A stretch of DNA of 57,206 nt from Oscillospiraceae bacterium (GCA_017483465.1 JAFUWN010000049.1:1-57206), one strand, 5' to 3'. Shown: positions 1-7,667, counted from the first letter of the stretch. The notes: generated by a model from the letters alone, not told the origin. Made by a program: numbers and translations.

Positions 1-1275
1 AGAACGAATATAGGCAAGTGCTTTAGCCGCCGCAGTATCCGGAAGAGGTGTGCCATGCAGAATCGCATACATTATCTGCGGAGCAAGTCCGCTGAGTTCT
101 TCGGCGATACGTTCAGAGAGTTTTGTCTTGTTTGTTGAAAACTTCAATAAACGGCTATATATTCTGAATAATTTTGGATAGGATTTACCATAATTAGGAA
201 TATCTATACAAATATCCTGAAACCATTTTTGAATGTGAAAAAATAAATCCTGATAGTTTCCCTTATCGTATTGTCGTATCATAACTCTTGTTTTAGTAGC
301 ACTTAGTGACATCATATAGTATTTACATTTAGGTAATTTTTGTGGTGGAATTTTACTCGTAACAAATGAAAAAAGAGTTTGAATTCGCTTTTCATCCGTT
401 GTTTTTGTTTCTTCTATATCTTCTGAAAAATTATTTTCTGATGAAGTATACCCAAAATCAAGTATTTCCAATATATCCATTTCCGGTGCTTGGCTGAACC
501 AATGTATATTTATTGCACCTGCCAACGGTGCAGGAGCTTTACGAATCAAGTCCTCTAAAGCAGAATTGACAATGTTCATTGTTTCTCCAGATACTGGGGC
601 ATTTTCAGCTTGTTCTAATCCATAGGAACGAAAAGCGGCTTTATCAAAAGAAATCAATGTTGCTAAAGAACTTTTTTCAGGGTCAAGGCTTGATGGGAGA
701 CTAACATTTAGTTTGGGAACAGTTTTTGCAATTTGTACAGATTCACCTGTAATTAGACAACGTGCCATAGCTGAACTAACTTTTTCAAAGTTAAAGCGAT
801 ATTCTGACCACCATTCTGAAAAATCAGTACTACTTTCAAGTGGAATCCCATCTACTTTAATACTGAGTATATCTGTTATTTTTTTCTTTTTATCTGAAAC
901 GTATTGTTCCTTAATGCTATCTAAACAACTTGATATTCCTTTATAGGCAATTTCAGCCAATTTATCATATTCAGATGCTTTTTTTAAAGATTCCATATAA
1001 AATTGATGCTTTTTAGATAATGTAGGCTTAGGATTTGAATTGTTGATATTTAAAATAATTTCAGCTTTTTCAGCAATCAAATCACATTTATCTCCTTGAT
1101 TAAGTCCATTTACAAATGGGCAATATGGTTTAGGCATCTCATCTTCGAGGATATCAAATCCCAGAAAATGTCCGTTCAAATCAAAATGGATATAATATTT
1201 CACATTTTTCTGTTTGAATCCCGGACGAGCTGTCAGACCATTATCGATTGCGTATTGATAGAGTTCACCAAGCAT
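1..1275 (-). CDS. cas8c: Cas8c/Csd1, type I-C Cascade large subunit (N-terminal part, cut by window edge)
   Basis: The minus-strand frame is open without a stop from the ATG at 1275 to base 1, giving 425 codons; the family is usually about 550-650 residues, so the C-terminal part lies outside the window. Family-typical features are an N-terminal MLGELYQYAIDNG, a central LATLISFDKAAFRSYG followed by ENAPVS, and KYYMMSLSATKTRVMIRQY. In type I-C systems Cas8c is the large Cascade subunit that recognises the PAM and supports the crRNA-Cas7 backbone. The start is one base after the cas5c stop, and its ribosome site GGAGGTAG lies in the last codons of cas5c, so the two are translationally coupled. 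cas7, cas4, cas1, cas2 and the array would be expected further left, outside the window. Confidence 0.9.
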   Translation of the reverse strand, partial: MLGELYQYAIDNGLTARPGFKQKNVKYYIHFDLNGHFLGFDILEDEMPKPYCPFVNGLNQGDKCDLIAEKAEIILNINNSNPKPTLSKKHQFYMESLKKASEYDKLAEIAYKGISSCLDSIKEQYVSDKKKKITDILSIKVDGIPLESSTDFSEWWSEYRFNFEKVSSAMARCLITGESVQIAKTVPKLNVSLPSSLDPEKSSLATLISFDKAAFRSYGLEQAENAPVSGETMNIVNSALEDLIRKAPAPLAGAINIHWFSQAPEMDILEILDFGYTSSENNFSEDIEETKTTDEKRIQTLFSFVTSKIPPQKLPKCKYYMMSLSATKTRVMIRQYDKGNYQDLFFHIQKWFQDICIDIPNYGKSYPKLFRIYSRLLKFSTNKTKLSERIAEELSGLAPQIMYAILHGTPLPDTAAAKALAYIRS

Positions 1276-1276
1276 A

Positions 1277-1921
1277 TTATCTACCTCCTGCCGGTTTCCA
1301 GACAGAATCGCTGTCATATTCCGGTACTGTAATCACACCGTTTTTCATTTCAGCGTGGAACAGGGAAATATAGGGTTCTGCTTTTTTCGTGACTGCAAAT
1401 TTATGCAAATCAAACACATCATACAACATAAGACCGAAGTCGGCACTTTCCTGAATGGGCTGAATATTACTGGGTTCATCAAAATAGCAGACAAATTCCC
1501 GCAGTCCGAGCGAGGGCTGAAAGAAACATTTTCCTTCCTGAATCCTGCGTTTCGCCTGATGATAAAGCTGCTGCTCCTTTCCTGAAAAATCGGGACGTTT
1601 TATAATTTCAGCAGTAATGCGATAGCGTACATCCTGTAACAAGACACTTTGCCGCTGTGTTCTGTCATCTTCTACCAGCATCGGCTTGTCACTGATTTTG
1701 GATTTTATTTCATTTCGTTTAAAGCTAATATATCGAATAGGGCGCAGAACTTCAATTTGCTTTATCTGCCAATAAAATTCTGCCGGTTTGGAGTAAACAG
1801 CACTTAAAATGCCTCTGGCTGCTGATGGTGTCATGACGGGATATGTCAGGCGTTCTACTTTGCTTTCAGGTCTTGTGAAGCAAGCAAAATCGCCCCAGAC
1901 TTCCATTTTTATTTTATGCAT
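1277..1921 (-). CDS. cas5c: Cas5c (Cas5d) type I-C pre-crRNA processing protein
   Basis: 214 residues. The N-terminal MEVWGDFACFTRPESKVERL, then VMTPSAARGIL, then VLRPIRYISFKRNE, and the glycine-containing SLGLREF are hallmarks of the type I-C Cas5 family, which replaces Cas6 as the endonuclease that cuts pre-crRNA and then caps the crRNA 5' handle. The ATG at 1921 has a GGAGG site 6 nt upstream. The gene sits 13 bp after cas3 and overlaps functionally with cas8c in one operon. One oddity is that, from remembered alignments, the catalytic Lys-His pair of characterised Cas5d proteins (about 24 residues before the REF motif) reads Gln-Leu here, although the Tyr of the YxKP motif is kept (YSKP). 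This needs an alignment before any claim of altered activity. Confidence 0.92.
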   Translation of the reverse strand: MHKIKMEVWGDFACFTRPESKVERLTYPVMTPSAARGILSAVYSKPAEFYWQIKQIEVLRPIRYISFKRNEIKSKISDKPMLVEDDRTQRQSVLLQDVRYRITAEIIKRPDFSGKEQQLYHQAKRRIQEGKCFFQPSLGLREFVCYFDEPSNIQPIQESADFGLMLYDVFDLHKFAVTKKAEPYISLFHAEMKNGVITVPEYDSDSVWKPAGGR

Positions 1922-1934
1922 AATATGCCTCCGT

Positions 1935-4115
1935 TCAGATGCTAGTGTTCAGACTGCTGTCATTATTGAAATACAGTCCTGTATGTTCGTCATAGAATCG
2001 AGTGTCATGCAGAAGATACCAACCGTTTACAGGTTCACAGCCGTATTTTGTATGAATAAAGCATTTTTCACATAATTCATCAAGTTTATTCTCATAGTAA
2101 CTTGTAACTGTGATTGGAGCTGCTCTTTTCATCCATGATTTTGAAATTCCTTTTTCAAGAGCTTCTTGTATCAATGTCTCATACAGTTCCGTTTTTTCGG
2201 TATAGGGGACGAGTACATTTGCACCAGATTGAGGAATAAAATGATATCGCTGTGCGACTTTCTGAAAATCATGTTCTGCAATTGCCTTAACAAGAGTCGG
2301 TTCATCAGTTCCATATTGCCGGTATAATTCTTCATAATACTCACGGATATGAGATGTATCACAAATATCAATAGGATGGCGAGAATTCAGTAATTTTATA
2401 ATGTTGGCAGCATTTTCATAGGTATCAGCTGGATATAAATTTTTCTCATCTGGTATGAATACGGTCATATTTCCAGTGTTTCTGCCATTACGGTTACAGC
2501 GACCAGCACATTGGATAATTGCATCAAGCGGTGCAAGTGCACGGTACATATTGGCAAAATCAAGGTCTACACCGGCTTCGATACATGAAGTAGAAACTAA
2601 CCGGCAGGGAAGATTTTTCTGTAATCTCTTGGTAATTTCATTCAGTATTTTTTCACGGTGAGCTTTGCACATATCTGTCGAAATATGAAAGCACTCGCTT
2701 TTATCACTTAATTCACATAATTTTTGATATAATGTGTGGGCATGGTCTTTCATATTAACGACGCAGCAGTTACTGGTCTGCTGTGACATTTGTTCAGCAA
2801 TTGCTGCCCATGATAGGGGAAATTCAAGATTCCAGTTAACAGAAACACGTTTCATTTTCTGATAGATAATTGCTGAATCGGGTAAAATTTCATATGGATG
2901 AAACTGAATATCTTTTCTAATATCAAATGCCGGCTGTGTAGCTGTTGAAAGTAATAAAGTACATTTGAATTTTTCACACATCATCCTCATAGTTTCCATT
3001 GTCGTACCTACAAGATTGTGAGGAATACTCTGTGCTTCATCAAAAACAATTACACTATTTGTGATATTATGAAGGAATCTGACATCTGTAGGACGGGAGT
3101 TGAAAAATACTTCAAAAAATTTTACGGAAGTAGTAATAATTACCGGAGCATTCCATCTTTCGGACAATTGTTTTGTTTTTTCGGTATAGTTTGCCATGCT
3201 GTGAGCTTCGAGGACATTTCCGCAGATTTCCTGATAAATTTTGGCATTCTGTGAAATTATGGAAAGATATGGCAATACAATGATGACACGACGCTTCTGG
3301 TATTGTTTGGCATGTGCAGCTGCAAAAGCCATTAAAGCAAGAGTTTTACCAGTTCCGGTAGGGGCTGTTAATGTAAAGATTCCTGGTTTTTGTAATGCTG
3401 CCTGCAAGCAAGCAGAGTATACTTTTTCACGTATTGAATTCACGGAAGATGATGCTGTGGATTCAGAAATAATATTTTTTCGATAGTTTTCTAAATTTTC
3501 TAATATTTTATCCGAATTCAAAGATTCGCCGTTAACTTCTTCCAGAACATGCTCATTTTCATGAGAGGCTGAGGCAGTATAATCTGCATCTGCCAAACAA
3601 GAAAGTAATACTCTTGCATGAAGCATTTCAAATAGTGTGCTATAAAATGAATTGCTTTCATTAGCTATCATTACAGGATATTCTTTAGGAATACCAATTT
3701 CATTTCTCATGTACTGATTTAACAGCATATATTCTTTCTGACCAGAAACAGCAAACCGTTTTCCATTCTGTGTATCCTGAGAACGTGAAATCTGGAACGA
3801 ACAGTTCAAATCATCTTTGATGTCCCATACAAGCCCATCATGGTGTGCATAAATTACTCGTGCAATTAAAGAATTCATTTTGTATAATAAACAAGCACCT
3901 GCTGCGGCATGATTTACGTTATGTTCTCTATGATGCAGAACATCTTGAAAAAGTTCAGATGCCTTTCCGGCATCATGAAATAACCCTAGCCATTGTCCTG
4001 CAATTTCTTCATCAAATGCTTTCGCAAACTGACTTGCAAGACATTCTGTTTTTTTCAAGTGTAATGGAAGTTCTTCCTTGTTTCCGTTTGAATTTTCACT
4101 TCTTGAATAAAACAT
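1935..4115 (-). CDS. cas3: Cas3, HD nuclease-helicase of type I-C CRISPR-Cas
   Basis: 726 residues from the ATG at 4115; the frame extends 18 nt further to a GTG, but that extension is the ribosome site GAGGTG itself. The N-terminal HD nuclease domain shows H19 and the HD pair H47-D48 in LGLFHDAGK, then NHAAAG and AHHDGL. The SF2 helicase follows with Walker A (APTGTGKT, about residue 255), DEAQ (about 359), STATQP and motif VI QCAGRCNRNGR. Cas3 is recruited to Cascade R-loops and degrades invading DNA processively. It is the first gene of the leftward cas operon, with a TTGACT-18-TATAAT promoter upstream. Its 5' end has been duplicated in decayed form at 4880-5005. All catalytic motifs look intact. 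Confidence 0.95.
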   Translation of the reverse strand: MFYSRSENSNGNKEELPLHLKKTECLASQFAKAFDEEIAGQWLGLFHDAGKASELFQDVLHHREHNVNHAAAGACLLYKMNSLIARVIYAHHDGLVWDIKDDLNCSFQISRSQDTQNGKRFAVSGQKEYMLLNQYMRNEIGIPKEYPVMIANESNSFYSTLFEMLHARVLLSCLADADYTASASHENEHVLEEVNGESLNSDKILENLENYRKNIISESTASSSVNSIREKVYSACLQAALQKPGIFTLTAPTGTGKTLALMAFAAAHAKQYQKRRVIIVLPYLSIISQNAKIYQEICGNVLEAHSMANYTEKTKQLSERWNAPVIITTSVKFFEVFFNSRPTDVRFLHNITNSVIVFDEAQSIPHNLVGTTMETMRMMCEKFKCTLLLSTATQPAFDIRKDIQFHPYEILPDSAIIYQKMKRVSVNWNLEFPLSWAAIAEQMSQQTSNCCVVNMKDHAHTLYQKLCELSDKSECFHISTDMCKAHREKILNEITKRLQKNLPCRLVSTSCIEAGVDLDFANMYRALAPLDAIIQCAGRCNRNGRNTGNMTVFIPDEKNLYPADTYENAANIIKLLNSRHPIDICDTSHIREYYEELYRQYGTDEPTLVKAIAEHDFQKVAQRYHFIPQSGANVLVPYTEKTELYETLIQEALEKGISKSWMKRAAPITVTSYYENKLDELCEKCFIHTKYGCEPVNGWYLLHDTRFYDEHTGLYFNNDSSLNTSI

Positions 4116-4141
4116 TTCAACACCTCGCTTCACTTTTATAT

Positions 4142-4171
4142 ATTATAATGCTAAGCTTATTTAAAAGTCAA
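4142..4171 (-). promoter_or_regulatory. cas operon promoter
   Basis: On the minus strand TTGACT (4171-4166), an 18-nt spacer and TATAAT (4147-4142) precede the cas3 ribosome site. It is divergent from the ncRNA promoter at 4245, with about 75 bp of very AT-rich DNA between them that contains TTTACAA/TTGTAAA inverted arms. Confidence 0.65.
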
Positions 4172-4244
4172 TATATTTATCTAATAATTTACAAAAAATT
4201 CATTTATTGTAAATTTGATTTTAAGAAATTTTTTGAAAAAATTC

Positions 4245-4273
4245 TTGACAAATTTTTAAAGTCGTGATATAAT
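4245..4273 (+). promoter_or_regulatory. Consensus promoter of ncRNA copy 1
   Basis: Perfect TTGACA (4245-4250), 17-nt spacer, perfect TATAAT (4268-4273). A near-palindrome AAGAAATTTTTTG with AAAAAATTCTT overlaps the -35 region and is kept in copy 2, so it may be an operator. Confidence 0.75.
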
Positions 4274-4279
4274 AAATTT

Positions 4280-4840
4280 ATCATCTTAAAAATTGAATAC
4301 AACACTTCGGTACGTCAGTCCTTGATGGAGGATACTGTCTTCCAGCCGGGAATCATGCGCCATGACCTCTGTTTATCAGAGCGAGCGAGTTTATAAAGTG
4401 GAGTGACCAGCAGAACACCGCCAGTTCTGTGTGGCAATGAAAGTCAGGGGCAGGGTACTTCCGTAAAAAACGGCTGTGCGGCATTGTAACCGCCAGAGGC
4501 TTGAAACCTATGCAGACAGAGAGGTCGCTGTTTGACCGGAGTTGTTCCTTTTGCCGGAGGGGGCAGACTGTCAGTCTGTCAGATAATTTCCGTCACCTTC
4601 AATCTATAGAAGCAGAGATTCTGCTGAAGGAAAGTGCTGTTACGGAAAGTAACAGTGAAACTGCCTGAGAGTGGGCAGTGCAAAGTACAGAAATTTATTG
4701 TATACTTTGCGATAAAATGTTGTGAATATGATTTCTATGGTCGTATTCTGTAATTATGTCGATGATTATAATTGGTATTTATATAAAAAATATATATGCA
4801 GGTGCATCACAGCGGTGCTGTAGTGTGCCTGCATTTTTAT
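4280..4840 (+). ncRNA. Large structured non-coding RNA, copy 1
   Basis: About 560 nt from the predicted start to an intrinsic terminator (hairpin 4797-4833 followed by T-rich sequence). There is no convincing ORF. It aligns along its whole length with copy 2 (5072-5590), with conserved blocks such as GTACGTCAG, CCAGCCGG, GGGTACTTCCGTAAAAA and AAACCTATGCAGACAG. Helices visible in both copies are 4411-4416/4424-4429, 4513-4519/4528-4534, 4637-4643/4649-4655 and 4660-4665/4674-4679; several carry compensatory changes between copies, which supports selection on RNA structure. The size would suit ornate large RNA classes such as ROOL, GOLLD or OLE, but I do not recognise its consensus and do not assign it. 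It is divergent from cas3 and upstream of a mobile element. Confidence 0.75.
4797..4840 (+). terminator. Terminator of ncRNA copy 1
   Basis: Long hairpin with arms TGCAGGTGCATCACAGC and GCTGTAGTGTGCCTGCA (one mismatch, some G-U pairs), loop GGT, then TTTTTATATTTT. The equivalent hairpin follows copy 2, with changed but still pairing bases. Confidence 0.7.
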
Positions 4841-4879
4841 ATTTTCAGAGGCAAAGCAACAGATTTGAGGTGATGGTGT

Positions 4880-5005
4880 AAAATACCCATTGTCCTGCAA
4901 TTTCTTTACTAAATGCTTTTGCAAACTGACTTCAAAAATACCCTGTTTTTTCAAGTGTAATGGAAGTTCCTTCCAGTTTTCGTTTGAATTTTCATTTCTT
5001 GTAAA
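4880..5005 (-). pseudogene. Decayed duplicate of the cas3 5' end
   Basis: Plus-strand bases 4887-5000 closely follow 3990-4103 (shared CATTGTCCTGCAATTTCTT, GCAAACTGACTT, TTTTTTCAAGTGTAATGGAA and CGTTTGAATTTTCA), which on the minus strand encode the first residues of Cas3. The copy then jumps to the sequence equivalent to 4209 onward, so the cas3 start codon, ribosome site and cas promoter are deleted while the ncRNA promoter is kept. It also carries small indels that break the reading frame. It shows that ncRNA copy 2 arose by tandem duplication of a cas3-5'-end plus ncRNA unit at this locus. Confidence 0.8.
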
Positions 5006-5036
5006 TTGAATTTCAAGAAATTTTTTGAAAAAATTC

Positions 5037-5065
5037 TTGACAATTTTTTAAAATCGTGCTATAAT
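5037..5065 (+). promoter_or_regulatory. Consensus promoter of ncRNA copy 2
   Basis: Perfect TTGACA (5037-5042), 17-nt spacer, TATAAT (5060-5065), with the same -35-overlapping near-palindrome as copy 1. Confidence 0.75.
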
Positions 5066-5071
5066 AATTTC

Positions 5072-5590
5072 ATCATCTTGAAAATAGAACAGAATACTCC
5101 AGTACGTCAGCTCTTGATGGGGGACAGATGTCGTCCAGCCGGAGAACATGCGCTGTGACCCCTTGTTGCGGGGCGAGCGGGAAAGTGAACATACGAGCAA
5201 GGAAAGCCATCCTTGTGCGGCGATGAAATTCAGGAGCAGGGTACTTCCGTAAAAAGCGGCTGGGTGGTGTTGTAACCCTTTGAGGCTAAAAACCTATGCA
5301 GACAGTGAGGTCGCTGTCTGGCTGGAGCTATTCCTTTTGTCGGAGGGGGCAGACCTACAGTCTGTCAGAGAATTTCCGGCATCTTCAACCTATGAAAGCA
5401 GAGGTTCTGCTGAAGGAAAGTGCTGTTATGGAGAATAGCAGTGAAACTACCCGGTGGTGGGTAGTACAGACAGATTTTTAGGTTTATGTTCTGCAAAAAA
5501 ATTGAAAATTAAAGATTAAATTGAATATAGAGATAAATAAATGTGCAGGTGCATTACAGTACAAATGTAATGTGCCTGCACTTTTTTAGA
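5072..5590 (+). ncRNA. Large structured non-coding RNA, copy 2
   Basis: About 520 nt from the predicted start to the terminator at 5544-5590. It is homologous to copy 1 over its full length but considerably diverged, and the divergence keeps helices: CAAGGA/TCCTTG (5198-5203/5210-5215) replaces CAGAAC/GTTCTG, ACTACC/GGTAGT (5446-5451/5460-5465) replaces ACTGCC/GGCAGT, CTGTTAT/ATAGCAG (5423-5429/5435-5441) replaces CTGTTAC/GTAACAG, and CAGACAG/CTGTCTG (5299-5305/5314-5320) replaces CAGACAG/CTGTTTG. The short ORFs that cross it (for example at 5296) are not conserved in copy 1. Function unknown; two maintained copies argue against a passive relic. Confidence 0.75.
5544..5590 (+). terminator. 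Terminator of ncRNA copy 2
   Basis: Hairpin TGCAGGTGCATTACA / TGTAATGTGCCTGCA (5544-5580) followed by CTTTTTTAG. Confidence 0.75.
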
Positions 5591-5653
5591 TTCTGAAAAA
5601 ATTCTGCAACAGACTGGAGGGGAGAGTATTATGACTTAGAAAATTAATTCTGC

Positions 5654-5688
5654 CACATCGTGTTCACAACACGGTGTGATTTTTATTT
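5654..5688 (+). terminator. Second intrinsic terminator before the RepA-like gene
   Basis: 11-bp stem CACATCGTGTT / AACACGGTGTG with loop CAC, followed by ATTTTTATTT. Together with the ncRNA terminator it insulates the RNA pair from the mobile-element genes. Confidence 0.6.
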
Positions 5689-5762
5689 GTACATGGCTGA
5701 TGGTCAGTCAGCCGATAATTTTTTTCTGAATTTTTCAGAAAAAATAAAAGGAGGAATGCCCA

Positions 5763-6869
5763 ATGAACAATTCAATTCCTGTCTACAGCAGCGACTATGT
5801 AATAAACACACAGTTCGGCCAGCCGAAATTTGTAGTGCATCAGATGCTGTATGCCGGTCTGTATCTGTTAGCCGGTTCACCGAAAGTCGGCAAGTCATGG
5901 TTTGCACTGGATTTGTGTCTGTCAGTGGCGAACGGGGAACAGTTTCTGAAACACGATACTGCAAGAGGACAGGTTCTGTATCTCAGTCTGGAAGATACAC
6001 TGGTCAGAATTCAGAACCGACTCTACGAACTGACGGAAGAATCATCAGATAATCTGTTCATCGCTGTCGAGTCGAAAGCTCTGGGAAATGGTCTGGAACA
6101 ACAGCTCGAACAAAGCAAGAGAGATTTTCCCAATCTGAAACTGGTAGCGATTGATACGTTCCAGAAAATCAGACAGGCAACTGACATCAGCTACGGAACG
6201 GATTATAAAGAATTATCTTCTCTGAAATCTCTCGCTGACAGATTACAGATTGCAATTCTGCTGATTCATCACACAAGAAAGTGCCACGACAATGACCCGT
6301 TCAATATGATTTCTGGAAGCACTGGAATCCTTGGATGCGTTGATGGCGGTATGGTATTAATTGAGGAAAAGAGAGGCAGCAGAAAAGCTAAACTCTACTG
6401 TACGGGACGTGATATTGAAAGTCAAAAGTACAGCTTAACATTTCAGAAGAGCCGATGGATTGTGGAAGATGATGTTCTGGAACGCAAACCGGATAACTTT
6501 TCGTTTGTGATTCATGACTTGATGATGAAAGAATATTCCTTTCACGGTTCAGCAACTGAACTGTGTGAGCTGCTGCATCAATATTTTCAACTGGAATATT
6601 TTCCGAACAGAATCACCCGTGACCTTGTTCAGCATACGGATGAACTGAAAAATTATGGTGTGCTGTTCCGTTCCAGAAAAAGTCACGGCTGTCGTTCCAT
6701 CGAACTGAAATATATTTTCGAGGGGGACAGTAGCAACGGTGCACTGCTGTGGGTGAAAGTTACTGACCCTACTGTCCCCCGAAACTCTGAAAACGTCTAT
6801 CCTGCTTTAATTTCATCGGGTGGTGGTAACTCTCAGGGGGACGGTAACTTTCCAAACGGGTGGCAGTAA
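5763..6869 (+). CDS. RepA-like AAA_25 replicative helicase/ATPase of a mobile element
   Basis: 368 residues. The RecA-fold core has Walker A AGSPKVGKSW (residues about 38-47), Walker B LVAIDTF and the downstream LLIHHTRK with a paired histidine, typical of hexameric RepA/RSF1010-type helicases found in plasmids and mobilisable elements. The C-terminal third looks like a helical or winged-helix regulatory region (SATELCELLHQYF and RDLVQHTDELKNYGVLFRS). The start is supported by AAAGGAGG 9 nt upstream. It is the first gene of element 1, followed by an RHH gene, tnpW and a serine recombinase. The end of the gene and the following bases contain repeated GGGGGACGGTA-like strings. Confidence 0.75.
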   Translation: MNNSIPVYSSDYVINTQFGQPKFVVHQMLYAGLYLLAGSPKVGKSWFALDLCLSVANGEQFLKHDTARGQVLYLSLEDTLVRIQNRLYELTEESSDNLFIAVESKALGNGLEQQLEQSKRDFPNLKLVAIDTFQKIRQATDISYGTDYKELSSLKSLADRLQIAILLIHHTRKCHDNDPFNMISGSTGILGCVDGGMVLIEEKRGSRKAKLYCTGRDIESQKYSLTFQKSRWIVEDDVLERKPDNFSFVIHDLMMKEYSFHGSATELCELLHQYFQLEYFPNRITRDLVQHTDELKNYGVLFRSRKSHGCRSIELKYIFEGDSSNGALLWVKVTDPTVPRNSENVYPALISSGGGNSQGDGNFPNGWQ

Positions 6870-6937
6870 CTATCAAAAAGGGGGACGGTAAAGCAAACGA
6901 ATGTGGGCAGTTTGTGCCGCCTCTGTCAGATAAGGCG

Positions 6938-7131
6938 TAGTTATCCGATACTCATCAGATAACCGCCACACAAGCCAGCGTGAGCGATTTGTGAGCGGAT
7001 AACTAACAGAAGGAAATGACATCCGTCAGTATTGCTGAAAAAATCAGGTCGAATCATGGCGGACAGAGAGTCGCAGGTTAAAGGCTTGGGGTCAAATGCC
7101 CCAAGCCGTTCACATCGTCGGGCAAAGCCCG
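6938..7131 (+). other. oriT-like region of element 1
   Basis: A gene-free stretch between the helicase and RHH genes. It holds a perfect 10-bp inverted repeat TAGTTATCCG (6938-6947) / CGGATAACTA (6996-7005) around a block (6961-6997) that recurs in element 2 at 14022-14057, with common strings AACCGCCACACAAGC and GTGAGCGATTT. Downstream are an ATCCGTCAG string also found in element 2, a 9-bp hairpin GGCTTGGGG/CCCCAAGCC (7083-7107) and an AAA-loop hairpin CGGGC/GCCCG (7119-7131). Position ahead of an RHH MobC-like gene suggests a transfer origin; no nicking site is proven. Confidence 0.5.
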
Positions 7132-7190
7132 CCGAAATATAGGCATTTCTGAAAAAAGATGCCGGTCGCATAAAAAGGAGGTATGCCGGA

Positions 7191-7667
7191 ATGCAGTCAC
7201 ATAATACAGAAAAAAGAAACCAAAATCCGCAGAATACAGGACTTTCCGAAGTCGCATCTGCCGAAAAGAAGATGAGATTCGGAATGAAACTGTATCCGGA
7301 AACACTGAAGATGATTGACGACTTCTACACACAAGACAAATGCTCCTCACGCTCGGAATTCGTTGAGAAAGCTGTCAGATTTTATTGTGGTTACCTGATG
7401 AGCAAAGAGAATCTGGTGACTGATTTTCTTGCTCCGCAGATTGGAATAATCACAGAAGGCATCGTCAAGGGAAGTGAGCAGAAAATTTGTCGTGCAATGT
7501 TCAAAATGGCTGTGGAACTTGGTGCAGTCACACACATGCTTGCCGCTATGAATCAGATTGATGAGAAAACTCTGTTCAAATTACGCTCCATGTGTACAGA
7601 TGAAGTGCGGCAGATTAACGGCGTAATCAATTTTGAAAAAGCCGTTCGTTATCAGCATGAAGAATAA
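7191..7667 (+). CDS. Ribbon-helix-helix (MobC-like) accessory protein, element 1
   Basis: 158 residues. The segment MRFGMKLYPETLKMIDDFYT followed by SRSEFVEKAVRFYCGYL has the RHH pattern: a short strand, a helix, then an SRSEFVEKA second helix. The C-terminal part is helical and conserved with the element 2 homologue (shared VGA.TTHM/LGAVTHM, QIDE and MC..EVR.INGVI patterns). RHH proteins of this kind bind oriT or operator DNA and assist a relaxase in mobilisable elements. The start has AAAAAGGAGG upstream. No relaxase gene accompanies it, so mobilisation in trans or a purely regulatory role are both possible. Confidence 0.65.
   Translation: MQSHNTEKRNQNPQNTGLSEVASAEKKMRFGMKLYPETLKMIDDFYTQDKCSSRSEFVEKAVRFYCGYLMSKENLVTDFLAPQIGIITEGIVKGSEQKICRAMFKMAVELGAVTHMLAAMNQIDEKTLFKLRSMCTDEVRQINGVINFEKAVRYQHEE

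Noticed and set aside
5154-5190. CRISPR-repeat-like stem (GACCCC ... GGGGCGAGCGG) inside ncRNA copy 2
   Set aside because: Only the stem looks like a type I-C repeat; the usual GTGGATTGAAA 3' handle is missing and copy 1 does not share the C/G-rich stem sequence. Worth comparing with the real repeat outside the window, but not claimed.
5296-5481. 61-codon ORF inside ncRNA copy 2
   Set aside because: Not conserved in copy 1 at the protein level, while base pairing is conserved; best explained as chance.
4280-5590. Group I/II intron, RNase P, tmRNA or 6S RNA
   Set aside because: No recognisable catalytic core, domain V, conserved P4 or tag ORF; two tandem terminator-ended transcripts do not fit.
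5631-5639. ATG ACT TAG mini-ORF behind a GAGGGGAG ribosome-like site
   Set aside because: Two codons only; its homologous position in the other unit has no start codon.
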